Below, in pieces: positions 1 through 8,553 of a stretch of 36,041 nucleotides of DNA. Within the stretch, counting starts at the first letter, position 1. Each line of letters starts with the position of its first letter. The notes under the pieces are model-generated. The model saw nothing but the letters and a program-made list of their open reading frames with translations. It was not told the DNA's origin and ran no database searches. Origin of the DNA: Candidatus Zipacnadia bacterium (lineage in GTDB: Bacteria; Armatimonadota; Zipacnadia; JALGUG01). The position numbers and the translations under genes are program-made. The stretch covers positions 1 to 36,041 of the forward strand of contig JALGUG010000062.1 in the NCBI GenBank assembly GCA_029820995.1, in the 5' to 3' direction.

Positions 1-168
1 CTCCGCGATTGCACGCACCACAGCAAGCGGCCGGACGCCACGAGGCTGGAAATGACTGCTCGCGCAGCGCCCGGCAAGACCACGCGCGTCCGCTGGCGCA
101 TCGAGCGTAGGAACATGGCCCCGTGATCCGCAGCGTTGCACTCGTTGTCCCCCACAAACCCCGGCCCC
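1..168. other. Left-edge segment without an assignable gene
   Basis: I cannot assign a gene here. The plus strand is open from base 1 to a TGA near 124-126 and could be the tail of a gene, but the peptide is Arg-rich and resembles nothing I know. On the minus strand an ATG near 117 opens a frame that runs off the left edge, with only a weak GGGG upstream. Either could be real, and the window end prevents a decision. Confidence 0.3.
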
Positions 169-1176
169 TTACATGTTCAGGGTGCCGGCCGCCTCGTATA
201 CGGCGATGACGTTCTGGGGAGGCGTGTCGGCCGTAAACTCCGTCGCCGGGCCGAGAATGAAGCCGCCACCGGGGGCCAGCTCGTCCAGGAGGCGGTCCAC
301 CTCGTCCCTGACCTCGCCCGCTGTTCCTGTCCGGACGACATTAAGCACGTCCAGCCCGCCATGCAGCACCAGGTCTTGCCCGAACCGCTGCTTGAAGGCT
401 TTTGCGTCGGTTCCCAGGTGACACAGCTCCAGCGGGTACAGCACATCTACCCCGGCCTCGATGAACTCGGGTACGAGCAACTCACACTGACCCCGGCACT
501 GCTGCTGAAGCAGCACGCCCGCGATATGAAATAGGTCGGCCACCTCCTGCAGAAAGGGCGCCAAGAGGTCGCGAAACATGCGGGGGCCGATAATTGGGCC
601 GGTGAGCAGGGCATAGGGGTCGTAGACCTCGTACACATCAATGCCGTTCGGGGCAGCCTCGAGCATCAGCCGATGCTTGGCCTGGAAAGCCTCTGTGGCC
701 TCCCGCAGTTGACGCCGCACGGAGTCGGGATCGAGGGCCATGTTCATGAGTAGGCCCTCGGCGGTGAGCTCGGTGCTGAGCCGAACGATGAACGAGGATG
801 CGCCGGCGAAGCGGGCGCAGTCTTGCGCCTGTTCGGCCGCTTGACGGAAGGCCGCCCAGTCGTAGCCGGTCGCGGGATCATCGGGCTCGCCCGTCAGGCG
901 GCCGGGCGCAGCGGCGATCCGCTTCAGATCGTAGTCCAGCACGTCCCGGAACGTTCGCTTGCCCCACAGACCCGGGAGCCGCTCCGGGCCGCCCTCCCAC
1001 CACAGACTTAGCCGCCTGACGTCCAGTCCCAGGGCAGTATCCAATTCCGCGCGGCTGGCGACCCCCAGGTACTCCTGAAGCCGAGGGATCAGATCTCGTT
1101 GCGCGCTGAAGCTGACCGGCACGCGGTCCGGCTCGCGGTGAGCCAATGCCTCTTGGACCCGTTCCCGCGAGGTCAC
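169..1176 (-). CDS. Uroporphyrinogen decarboxylase (URO-D) family protein, probably methyltransferase-like rather than HemE
   Basis: This is a 335-residue cytoplasmic protein. The N-terminus (MTSRERV...HREPDRVPV) and the late segment with HGGLDV and a glycine-rich GGGFILGP stretch are typical of the URO-D/MtaA-CmuA-like superfamily, a TIM barrel. In many uncultured bacteria such proteins are corrinoid or cofactor methyltransferases and not the haem-pathway decarboxylase. The diverged sequence and the lack of other porphyrin genes beside it favour that reading, so substrate and role are not known. I chose the GTG at 1176 because MTSRER is the usual family start and AAGGGG lies about 9 nt upstream. 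A GTG at 1197 would add seven residues but has no ribosome site. The gene begins 28 nt after the metallophosphatase/cytochrome gene on the same strand, so the two are probably co-transcribed. Confidence 0.82.
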   Translation of the reverse strand: MTSRERVQEALAHREPDRVPVSFSAQRDLIPRLQEYLGVASRAELDTALGLDVRRLSLWWEGGPERLPGLWGKRTFRDVLDYDLKRIAAAPGRLTGEPDDPATGYDWAAFRQAAEQAQDCARFAGASSFIVRLSTELTAEGLLMNMALDPDSVRRQLREATEAFQAKHRLMLEAAPNGIDVYEVYDPYALLTGPIIGPRMFRDLLAPFLQEVADLFHIAGVLLQQQCRGQCELLVPEFIEAGVDVLYPLELCHLGTDAKAFKQRFGQDLVLHGGLDVLNVVRTGTAGEVRDEVDRLLDELAPGGGFILGPATEFTADTPPQNVIAVYEAAGTLNM

Positions 1177-1204
1177 GCCCTCAGCCCCTTCGAGCACGCG
1201 GAGA

Positions 1205-2494
1205 CTACCAGTGCTGGATCATTTCGCGGTATACGTCATATTGGAAGCTCGGACTGTGAGCAGTAGTGTGGCAGTTGACGCAGACGCGGGAGCCCTCCCC
1301 GCGGTCAATGTTCCACCGTTGGGGGGTTTTCATGTGCGCGTCGCCGTTCCCGTGACACGTCACACACTCGACGCCCTCGCGCTCGTTGCCGCTTGGTTGC
1401 CACATCTTTATCTGCCGGTACGTCTCCGAGTGGCATGGGAGGCATTCGGGCGCCAGACGATGGGCCCGCGCAAGTGTCGCCACGGCGTGAGCATGGCGGC
1501 TGTCCGCCCACTGCTTGTATTGCGCCGGATGACACCGGCCGCAAGCCTGTGAATCCACCCACCCCCAGGCAGCGCGAGCCGGCATATTCTGCGACGAGAA
1601 CGTCAGGAACTCATCCTGGACGGATTTGCTGTGTTCCCGGACGAGCTTCTCGACCGCGGGGTCCTTGGGCAACTGGGGCTGGATCACAAAGCGCAAGCAC
1701 TTGTACGCCGGGCGCCGCAGCCACCGAAAGCGCACCTCGACCACGTGCAGGCAGCAGCCCTTGCCCTTGTTGGAGACCAAGGTCACACCCTCGTCTTCCT
1801 CGGTGCCCGCGATCTTGACGGCTTGACTATTGCCGATTAGCACGTCGGCCAGTCCGCGCATGCCCGGCAGTGCCACCAGGCGGCGATCGTCGGGCGTACC
1901 CAACTGGCTCAACACCACCACCAGGTCGCACCGGCGCCGAAGGTCTTTCAGGACAGCGATGAGCGGGGTCGCCCTAATGCGGCCGCCCGAGGGCTTGGGC
2001 ACCGCGGCGAAGCCGACCTTTCGGCGGCCCACCGTGAGTATCAGGCGATCCAGGACTTCAGGGTGCCGGTCCCGGTAATCACCGAGGCTCGCGATAACCG
2101 GCACACCGCTCTGCCGGGCTAGCTCGAAGAACTTATCCTTCAGCCGCAGATCGGCAGCGCCGATGCCTGTGGCCTGGTAGCCCATCAGCTTCATGGCTTC
2201 CAGGATCACCCGCGCCTTGCCGGCATCGTCCGCCAGCCCTCCCACGTCCACCAACGCGTGGTTCGGATAGCGCTGTTTCAGATGCTTAAGAAGCTCCGCT
2301 CTTCGGGACAGACCGCCCTCTTGAGCGCTTGCTCACCCACAGCCTTCGAGGTACCCGTTGGTGTCGGCCGTGTAGATGATGGCCAAGTCCGCGGGGCGCG
2401 ACCTGCGGGCGAGCTGGCGCCAGGCTGCCGTGCCGAGCACGCCCAACCCCAGCGCCGCGAGGACCAGCTTCTCCCAGAGCTTGAGACGTCTCAC
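1205..2494 (-). CDS. Membrane-anchored metallophosphatase-like/tetrahaem cytochrome c fusion with an in-frame TGA, candidate selenoprotein
   Basis: Read from GTG 2494 with TGA 2333-2335 as selenocysteine, this gives 429 residues. Residues 8-24 form a signal or membrane anchor. Residues 36-53 read DLAIIYTADTNGYLEGCG, an UshA/5'-nucleotidase-like metallophosphatase start with Asn where the usual motif has His. Residue 54 is the TGA codon, followed by GGLSRRAELL. The phosphatase-like fold continues to about residue 270. Four CxxCH c-type haem sites follow at about 318, 351, 377 and 405, as in cytochrome c554-type domains. The protein should face the periplasm. Conventional calling would start at TTG 2254 and lose 80 residues, including the anchor and the phosphatase motif. 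A TTGACG/TACGGT promoter lies about 25 nt upstream of 2494, with a G-rich stretch 5 nt before the GTG. A cysteine-to-stop mutation or base error is the alternative. I am sure of the domains and fairly confident of read-through. Confidence 0.75.
2297..2335 (-). promoter_or_regulatory. Candidate bacterial SECIS element downstream of an in-frame UGA
   Basis: In the mRNA sense, UGA occupies 2335-2333. Five nt later CGCUC (2327-2323) pairs with GAGCG (2301-2297). Inside, after a purine internal loop, GGGC pairs with GUCC around the apical loop GGUCU (2314-2310). The loop starts exactly 18 nt after the UGA. From memory, E. coli fdhF also has 18 nt between its UGA and GGUCU. Part of the loop match is forced because GGU CUG encodes a Gly-Leu likely conserved in the protein, but the two paired arms are not forced by that. 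Confidence 0.6.
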
Positions 2495-2525
2495 AATTAC
2501 CCCCCCACCACATACAATGACAGCT

Positions 2526-2555
2526 ACCGTACTACGGCGCGAAGGCCGGCGTCAA
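2526..2555 (-). promoter_or_regulatory. Sigma-70-like promoter for the metallophosphatase/cytochrome gene
   Basis: On the minus strand, TTGACG (2555-2550) is followed after 18 nt by TACGGT (2531-2526). Transcription would start near 2519, about 25 nt before the GTG at 2494. This supports the long, read-through version of the gene over a start at 2254. Confidence 0.45.
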
Positions 2556-2656
2556 GGCTAACCGTGTGCGCGGGCTCACGATCTACAGGGATGTACGCGA
2601 CAGTGCCTCTCACTGTGGCGGACGCGCCAGCCCTGTGGGGGCCGCATCACCGGGGC

Positions 2657-3190
2657 TTAGTACCAGGTGCGGCGGAGGAAGGTGGCGCCCACCCAGGCCA
2701 CCATGGCCGCGGCGCCGTTGGCCATGAGGCATGCGGCATCATAGTCCGGGCCCATCAAGCGCCACATGGCGGCGTTCCAGAGCAGCAAGCAGAGCTCGAG
2801 GATGAGGAAGTTGGTCAGGCCGTCGCGACAGAGGAGGTCTATGATGGCTTGCCCCATGGGGCCCAGAACGCGTCGCGGCGAGCCGTACGTTTCCCAGAAC
2901 TCCGGGTAGCAATCCTCGTACGGCTGCAACACACCGATGAGACAAAGGAGCCAGCCGCACAGCAGCCCGCCGTAGATCGCGACCCACAGGGAATAGGCCC
3001 GTAGCCAGGGCGCGCCCACAATTGCGGCGACCAGTCCCAGGGCGAACAGAGCCGACCGGCGCCGGTTGATGGCGGCGTCGCGTTTGGCGATCAGGAGCGT
3101 CTTGATGGACTTCTGAGTCGAGAGCCGGCGACCACACTCCAGGCAACGGGTGCCTTCCCAGGTGTCGGAATAGCAGTGGCGACAGAGCAT
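2657..3190 (-). CDS. Small zinc-ribbon membrane protein of unknown function
   Basis: The product is 177 residues. It opens with a zinc-ribbon-like knuckle with cysteines at 3, 6, 16 and 19 (MLCRHC...CLECG), a short basic linker, then about four hydrophobic segments (around residues 50-90, 130-150 and 155-172). A cytoplasmic zinc ribbon on an integral membrane domain recurs in uncharacterised bacterial proteins. I do not recognise the family and assign no function. The ATG at 3190 is preceded by GGGAGGGAAG at the right distance, and the codons further upstream have no ribosome site. The gene ends 163 nt before the metallophosphatase/cytochrome start on the same strand, and that gap carries its own promoter. 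Confidence 0.75.
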   Translation of the reverse strand: MLCRHCYSDTWEGTRCLECGRRLSTQKSIKTLLIAKRDAAINRRRSALFALGLVAAIVGAPWLRAYSLWVAIYGGLLCGWLLCLIGVLQPYEDCYPEFWETYGSPRRVLGPMGQAIIDLLCRDGLTNFLILELCLLLWNAAMWRLMGPDYDAACLMANGAAAMVAWVGATFLRRTWY

Positions 3191-3372
3191 CCGTCTTCCC
3201 TCCCGCTGTCGCACTACCTCGGCATCACCCGAGCTTCCCACCAAGGACCCTCATGCCCTCGGGCCCTAAGCCATCATACCCACACCAGATGCTGCCCAAA
3301 TATCCTGCTCGCGATAAACGACCACAGCCCCGCTTCCGCCTCGGCAGTCGGCGCTGGTTGGTAATAGATACG

Positions 3373-3409
3373 ATTGAGGCCGCGACTTCGTTCCGGTTGC
3401 GGCCTCAAT
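3373..3409 (-). terminator. Strong hairpin downstream of trkA, probable terminator
   Basis: Eleven perfect base pairs (3373-3383 with 3399-3409) extend to 15 when G-U pairs are allowed (3373-3387 with 3395-3409), around a 7-nt loop. The hairpin lies 30 nt beyond the trkA stop on the minus strand. No clear U-tract follows, so termination is probable but not certain. Confidence 0.6.
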
Positions 3410-3438
3410 TGGTCCCCCTCCGATCCAGCCGGCGCTCT

Positions 3439-4107
3439 TCAGCCGGTCAAAGCTTCGATTACCCTTCTAACATCCTCGGCGCCGGCCACCACGATAACCT
3501 CATTGCCGCCCCGAATGACCGCGTCGCCGCGCGGGATCGTGAGCTTCCGCTCCTTGTCGAAAATGGCAGCGAAGGCGCAGTTACGAGGGAAGCCGGGACT
3601 GGAGACGACCTCGGTGATTGTCTGGTCCACCACGGGCGCCGTGTCCGGGATCTGGACGGCGATCATCTCCGCCTCGCCGCCACCCAGCTCGGCAATGCGG
3701 CGGGCGCGCGGGCTCTCAATCGCGGGCAGCAGCTCGTGCATCATGAGCTGGGCCATGCGGAGAATGAACGTCGCTCCCGCCAACTCAAAGGCCTCCAGAT
3801 AGCGGGGGTCGCGCATGCGCACAATGCGCTGCTCGACATTGAACTGGCGCGCCAGCAGCACAAAGGAGAGGTTGTCGGCGTCGTGAGTCATCAGCCCCAC
3901 AGCCACGTCCGCCCGCTGGATGCCCGCATCTTCGAGCACCCGGATGTTCGTGGCGCTGCCGTTGACGGACATGACGCCCAGCTCCGAGTACACGAGCTCA
4001 GACCGTTCCTTGTCCAGGTCAATCACCACCACATCGTGCTTCGCGGCTGAGAGGTGTTCGGCCAGAGCCGTACCGATCATGCCTGCACCGGCGATGACGA
4101 TGTACAC
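3439..4107 (-). CDS. trkA: Trk potassium uptake regulatory subunit TrkA (single RCK unit)
   Basis: This is a 222-residue cytoplasmic NAD(H)-binding subunit that gates the potassium channel TrkH. The N-terminal Rossmann RCK domain begins YIVIAGAGMIG with the GxGxxG dinucleotide motif. The acidic end of the next strand (VVVIDLD) and the SVNGSATN segment fit the family. The C-terminal part (about residues 140-222) is a TrkA_C domain. The length matches one-unit TrkA/KtrA proteins, not the double-length E. coli TrkA. GTG 4107 is the start because AAAGGAGGT lies 7 nt upstream, and longer frames would overlap trkH without need. It follows trkH by 38 nt on the same strand, so the two form an operon. 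Confidence 0.93.
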   Translation of the reverse strand: MYIVIAGAGMIGTALAEHLSAAKHDVVVIDLDKERSELVYSELGVMSVNGSATNIRVLEDAGIQRADVAVGLMTHDADNLSFVLLARQFNVEQRIVRMRDPRYLEAFELAGATFILRMAQLMMHELLPAIESPRARRIAELGGGEAEMIAVQIPDTAPVVDQTITEVVSSPGFPRNCAFAAIFDKERKLTIPRGDAVIRGGNEVIVVAGAEDVRRVIEALTG

Positions 4108-4145
4108 GGAAGACCTCCTTTCAGCAACTGAGCGGATCAAGCCGA

Positions 4146-5636
4146 CTAGCGCCATGCCTCACGCGAAAGCACAATCAAGACCGGGAAGATCTCCAGCCGG
4201 CCGGCGAGCATCCCCAGAGCGTAGAGTGCCTTGACCACCACGGGCAGCCCAGCGATCTGCCGCGCCGGGATGAGACAGGGCCCGATGTTCCCCACGGCCG
4301 AGCACATCCCCGAGAGGGCCCTGAAGGTCGGCAAGTAAGTGGCGAAAGCGGTAAGGGCCCCGCCCAACAGTGCCAGCGCCACCACCCCGAAGGCCAGCGC
4401 GGTGATGCGCTGGACTTCCTCCTCGTCAATGCGCCGCCCCTCCAGCACCAGAGGAAAGACCGCGTGCTGTGGCGCCGACAAGCGCAGGATCTGACGGCCC
4501 ACTATCCGGGACAGCACCACGATGCGCAAGACCTTAATGCCCCCGGCCGTCGAGCCGACGCATCCGCCGACCAGCATGAGGAACACCAGCAGTTGCCGCG
4601 CAAACCCAAAGAAAAAGTGGCTGCTCAGCTCGCGAACGCTGTAGCCCGTGGCGCTGATCGCCACGGTCGTGAAGGCGCTTTGGCGCAGCGTGTACTCCAG
4701 GTAGGACCACGAACGCCACGGCGCGCCGGCGGATCGCACCTTCAGGACGTGTTCCACAAAGATAGCCACTGTGATGAGCGCGAGCAGACCCCAGTACCAT
4801 CGGATCTCAACGCCCTCCCACAGGGCCCTCCACTGGCGCTGGAGCAGCCGGTAATATACGAGAAAGCTCACGCCCCCCACGGCCATGAACAGCATGATCG
4901 TCCACTCCAGAGCGCGAGCATGGGGATGGCCCGTTGCCGCGAAATGCCCGATGCTGGCATCGTAGTTGGAAAAGCCCCCGGTGGAGGCCAGGGTGAAGGC
5001 GTGCGTAAGCGCGTCAAAGGTATCCAGTCCGACCAGACGGAGCGTGACGAACTCGATCAGCGCCAGCGCAGCGTACAGCCGCCACAGCGCGACCGTGGTG
5101 GTCCACACTCCGGGTGTCAGCCGCACACCGCCGCCATGCCGTGCTTCGGCGGAGAACAGCCGGTGTGCGGCGCTCCCACGGAACGCAGTCAGCAAGAAGA
5201 ACGTCAGAATGCCCAGGCCACCGAGGAATTGCGTTAGCGACCGCCAGAACAGGATTGCGCGGGGCAGGCGCTCGAGATGCCGCAAGACCGTGAACCCAGT
5301 GGTGGTGAAACCGCTGAGCGTTTCGAAGAACGCGTCGAAATAGCCCAGATGCAGGATTAGACAGTATGGCACCGCCCCCAGCAGCGAGCAGCCCACCCAT
5401 CCCAGCGCGCACACTGCCGCCGCCTCGCGACCGCCCATTCGGCCGGCGCGAAACACGCTCAACAGGACGCCACCCACGGCCAGCGCGAGGATTGCAGCGC
5501 CGATGAAAGGCAGAACATGCTGCGGCTCACGACACAACAGTGCGGCTGGGATTGGCAGCAGCAAAACCCCGCCCAGGAACAGGAACAGGTTCCCCAGGCA
5601 ATGAAGAACCGCGCTGCCCGGCCCGAGACGGAACAT
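4146..5636 (-). CDS. trkH: Trk potassium uptake membrane subunit TrkH
   Basis: This is a 496-residue inner-membrane potassium transporter made of four membrane-pore-membrane repeats. Four pore loops are visible: SGFTTTGFTVL, ASTGGFSNYD, ISATGYSV and VGNIGPCLIP. Each carries the glycine that replaces the full selectivity filter of potassium channels. Hydrophobic helices span the rest, and the C-terminus (LEIFPVLIVLS) is the usual TrkH ending. ATG 5636 has AGGGGAG immediately upstream and gives the family length. An extension to 5744 adds a Pro/Gly/Arg-rich stretch that does not look like a membrane protein. It is divergent from the exported protein at 5802, with about 165 nt between them. Confidence 0.93.
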   Translation of the reverse strand: MFRLGPGSAVLHCLGNLFLFLGGVLLLPIPAALLCREPQHVLPFIGAAILALAVGGVLLSVFRAGRMGGREAAAVCALGWVGCSLLGAVPYCLILHLGYFDAFFETLSGFTTTGFTVLRHLERLPRAILFWRSLTQFLGGLGILTFFLLTAFRGSAAHRLFSAEARHGGGVRLTPGVWTTTVALWRLYAALALIEFVTLRLVGLDTFDALTHAFTLASTGGFSNYDASIGHFAATGHPHARALEWTIMLFMAVGGVSFLVYYRLLQRQWRALWEGVEIRWYWGLLALITVAIFVEHVLKVRSAGAPWRSWSYLEYTLRQSAFTTVAISATGYSVRELSSHFFFGFARQLLVFLMLVGGCVGSTAGGIKVLRIVVLSRIVGRQILRLSAPQHAVFPLVLEGRRIDEEEVQRITALAFGVVALALLGGALTAFATYLPTFRALSGMCSAVGNIGPCLIPARQIAGLPVVVKALYALGMLAGRLEIFPVLIVLSREAWR

Positions 5637-5801
5637 GTCTCCCCTGTTCGGTGCCCGGCGCTGTCCTTCCTCCTGGTGTTCCCCTTGGTGGGGAGGTCGT
5701 GGCCCCCTCGGCAGGAAACATCCGCGTATCGCCAAGCGTGACAAGGCGCACGTTTGGGGGGTGGCAAGACCTGGAAAGACCTGTATATGGAGGGTGAGGA
5801 T

Positions 5802-7394
5802 ATGATCCGCAAGCTATCGGTTGCGACTCTGAGCCTTGCCGCCACGTTGATGGCTCCGAACCTGTGCGTGGCGGAGGATGCTCGTCTGGTCATCACGTCC
5901 CCGAAGGCGGACCAGGAGGTCGGCCAGGTGATCACACTGACCGGTACCGCGCCCCCGAACTCCATCGTCAAGTGCAAGGTCGAGTGGTTCGGGCGGGATG
6001 CCGCCGGCACGGAAAAGCACGGCCAATACCAGGAGTACCAATTTGCCGTGCCTGGAGACGGTAAGCTGAACACTGACGAGATCGAGCTGGGAACTGAGCC
6101 GCAGCCGGGCGTGGAGGCCGTGAAGTTCACACTCAAATGCCAGGTCATCCTGGTCGAAGGTGTTCCGCCCGTCACGCTGACCCTATGGGCTCAGGGCAAA
6201 AAGCCGCCGCCGATTGTGTTGACTGAGCCGCCTGCGGGCTTCAAACTGAAGTCCGACGAGCCCCTGAAGGTCGCAGGCACGGCGCCTCCCAACGAGGTCG
6301 TCGAGTTCCGGTTGGCCTTGCTTGTGGAGCAGGATGGCCGGCTACAACGTCGGCCGCTCGCGGGGCCCTTTGAGATCAAGGCCGGTCCGAACGGCCGGTT
6401 CCAAGCCGAGCTCGAGGTCCCTCTGCCTCCGGACGAAAAGGCTCCGCAGTGCGAGCTACAGTACGGCTTGCAGGGCGCCAAGGCCGTCGCAGGGGCCCGG
6501 AATATCGTCGTTGAACCCGCTGGCCCACCGCCTATCGAGTTTGAGTTGATTGCTCCACCGGACGGCGCCGAGGTGCATGACGGTCTCGTTGTAGCCGGCC
6601 ACGTGACCGCGGGCGAGGACGTCGTCTGCGTGGTGGACTGGTTTGGCCGAAGCGCCCGGGGAGCTGCGCGCGGTGTGCTTGTCGAACAGGTCGTCAAGGC
6701 GGGCCACGATGGCGGCTTTGAACAGGTCATTGACCTCAGTCCGGCCAGATTGCACGCTGAACGTCAGGACCTGGTCGAGGTCACTCGCCTGCAGTTGATC
6801 TGCTGGCCCGCCGGCCGCGAGGACCTGAAGACAACCCGCGAGCTCGGCTTTCACTACGCCAAGCCCCCTCCAGAGCCTGAGCCGCCGGAACTCCCCCCTG
6901 ACTTCCCCGCACTGGTCACCCAAGTCCCGCGTGGGGCAGACCAGCACCTAACTGTGACGTACCAAGGACGAATGCTGCAGGTCCGTTTTGTGCCCGAATC
7001 GGGCCCCTTTGTGGCCCAATTGCGGGTAGGCCAGACGGTTGTGATACACGTGCGTGAGCACCTCTCTCCCCATGAGATAGTGGGCATTGTCGAGCCCATG
7101 GAGGAGCCCGTGGAGCCGCCGGGCGGCCCACCTAGACCTCCGCCCGGGGAGCTCGGGCCCCCGAGGCGAGGCACGATCAACACGGCCAGAGTGATCAAGA
7201 ACGGCTTCCCGAAACCGTACCTGTTGATCGAATTGCAGGGACGGCCGTACATCATCTTCGTCGGCCGCAAGACCGCGATCCACAAGGGGCCTCACGTTCG
7301 CAGGCAGGGGGAGATCAAGGCTCGAACCATCATTGATGCTCGCGGCACGATCAAGGAGGGACGCTGGATCGCACGAGACATCACACTGCACTAA
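5802..7394 (+). CDS. Exported protein with three Ig-like repeats, function unknown
   Basis: The product is 530 residues with a signal peptide (about residues 1-24, ending NLCVA). Three beta-sandwich-type repeats follow, at about 29-130, 153-255 and 262-385. Each opens with a 'P..G.EV......V.G...P...V' pattern, and the first and third contain an EWFGR or DWFGR motif. A proline-rich linker (about 365-385 and 440-465) and a C-terminal beta-rich region with 'LLIELQGRPYIIFVGRKT' end the protein. I do not recognise the whole protein. The repeats suggest a cell-surface or periplasmic binding role, which is inference. ATG 5802 has GGAGGG about 9 nt upstream, and the longer frame to 5754 lacks both a signal peptide and a ribosome site. 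A hairpin follows the stop. Confidence 0.8.
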   Translation: MIRKLSVATLSLAATLMAPNLCVAEDARLVITSPKADQEVGQVITLTGTAPPNSIVKCKVEWFGRDAAGTEKHGQYQEYQFAVPGDGKLNTDEIELGTEPQPGVEAVKFTLKCQVILVEGVPPVTLTLWAQGKKPPPIVLTEPPAGFKLKSDEPLKVAGTAPPNEVVEFRLALLVEQDGRLQRRPLAGPFEIKAGPNGRFQAELEVPLPPDEKAPQCELQYGLQGAKAVAGARNIVVEPAGPPPIEFELIAPPDGAEVHDGLVVAGHVTAGEDVVCVVDWFGRSARGAARGVLVEQVVKAGHDGGFEQVIDLSPARLHAERQDLVEVTRLQLICWPAGREDLKTTRELGFHYAKPPPEPEPPELPPDFPALVTQVPRGADQHLTVTYQGRMLQVRFVPESGPFVAQLRVGQTVVIHVREHLSPHEIVGIVEPMEEPVEPPGGPPRPPPGELGPPRRGTINTARVIKNGFPKPYLLIELQGRPYIIFVGRKTAIHKGPHVRRQGEIKARTIIDARGTIKEGRWIARDITLH

Positions 7395-7410
7395 GTTGGC
7401 GCAGCCGCCA

Positions 7411-7438
7411 CGGACGCGCTCGGATCGGGGCGCGTCCG
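7411..7438. terminator. Hairpin between the three-repeat protein and the sialidase-like gene
   Basis: A perfect 9-bp inverted repeat, CGGACGCGC at 7411-7419 and GCGCGTCCG at 7430-7438, with a 10-nt loop. It lies 17 nt after one stop and just before the ribosome site of the next gene. There is no U-tract, so it may be a weak terminator or an mRNA-stability hairpin. Confidence 0.4.
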
Positions 7439-7462
7439 CGTCATCTCGAATAGGAGGGTCGA

Positions 7463-8449
7463 ATGACCGAGCAACTCAAGCACCAGGAATTCGTGTTCGG
7501 CGGCGACCCCGACCGCCCCTCGGCACACGCGTCCACTATTGTCGAATTGTCATCCGGCGAACTGCTCTGCGCCTGGTATGCCGGCGAGCGCGAGGGAGCC
7601 GGCGACGTGGCCGTCCTGCTGGCGCGCAGGGAGCCGGCCGCTGAAGGCTGGGGCTCGGCGGAGGTCTTCGCCAAGACCGAAGGCCGGACCGAGGGGAACC
7701 CCGTCTTGTTCATGGACCCCACGGAGCGGGTGTGGCTGTTCTGGGTCACCCAGTACGGCGATGGCTGGGACACCTGCAAGCTCAAGTACCGGCGGTCCGA
7801 AGACGGCGGGCGCACGTGGGGCCGGACTGTGATCCAGCGCGACGAACTCGGCTGGATGTACCGCCATAAACCCATCGTGCTGCGCAGCGGGCGGATCCTG
7901 CTACCGCTGTATGACGAGGTGCGTTGGCTCTCGCTGTTCGGCTGGTCCGATGACAACGGCCAGACCTGGCACTACGGGGAGGCTCTGCCTTCGGACCCGG
8001 GCAACATTCAGCCCAGCCCCGTGCAGCTTGCCGACGGCCGAATCTTCGCGATCATGCGCACCGGCGACCACGGCCACCTCTGGCAGGCCTGGTCCCACGA
8101 CGAGGGCGAGACCTGGACCAAGCCCACGCTCAGCTCTCTACCCAACCCCAACTCCGGCGCGGACATGGTGCGGCTCGATAATGGCCATCTTGTGCTGGCC
8201 TTCAACAACACCTCCGAGGGGCGCAGTCCACTTTCGCTGGCGCTCTCGGAGGACGAAGGGGCAAGCTGGCCCTTCGTGCGCGATCTGGAGGCCGGGCCGG
8301 GTGAGTACTCGTATCCTGCGATCATTCAAACTGCCGACGGCCGGATCCATGTGACGTACACGTATCTGCGCACCCACATCAAGCATGTGAGCGTCCGCGA
8401 GGAGTGGATCAGGGGCGCAGACGCCTCCGAGAGCGGCCCGACCAACTGA
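7463..8449 (+). CDS. Sialidase-like (BNR/Asp-box) beta-propeller protein
   Basis: This is a 328-residue protein with four Asp-boxes of the S-x-D-x-G-x-T/S-W type, at residues 112-119 (SEDGGRTW), 162-169 (SDDNGQTW), 211-218 (SHDEGETW) and 262-269 (SEDEGASW). These are the structural hallmark of six-bladed sialidase propellers. The Arg near residue 18 (RPSAHAST) and the later Glu/Arg/Tyr positions are compatible with the exo-alpha-sialidase family. That family also includes many glycosidases and lyases of unknown substrate, so sialic acid specificity is not shown. There is no signal peptide, which suggests a cytoplasmic role on imported oligosaccharides. The ribosome site TAGGAGGG is well placed before ATG 7463. 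The gene sits just upstream of a Gfo/Idh/MocA oxidoreductase and near a heparinase, suggesting acidic-glycan use. Confidence 0.85.
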   Translation: MTEQLKHQEFVFGGDPDRPSAHASTIVELSSGELLCAWYAGEREGAGDVAVLLARREPAAEGWGSAEVFAKTEGRTEGNPVLFMDPTERVWLFWVTQYGDGWDTCKLKYRRSEDGGRTWGRTVIQRDELGWMYRHKPIVLRSGRILLPLYDEVRWLSLFGWSDDNGQTWHYGEALPSDPGNIQPSPVQLADGRIFAIMRTGDHGHLWQAWSHDEGETWTKPTLSSLPNPNSGADMVRLDNGHLVLAFNNTSEGRSPLSLALSEDEGASWPFVRDLEAGPGEYSYPAIIQTADGRIHVTYTYLRTHIKHVSVREEWIRGADASESGPTN

Positions 8450-8553
8450 GCATCAGGCTCGGCGCTCCCGCTGGCCGGCACCCGCAGTGTCAAGCATCCC
8501 TGCTGCAATTCTGTCTGCTCTGGGCTGTTGCGGAACAGTGTCAGAGCAAACCG

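Noticed and set aside
169..1176. Canonical HemE (uroporphyrinogen decarboxylase) linked with hemA
   Set aside because: The sequence is closer to the methyltransferase-like branch, and hemA is more than 20 kb away on a different transcript.
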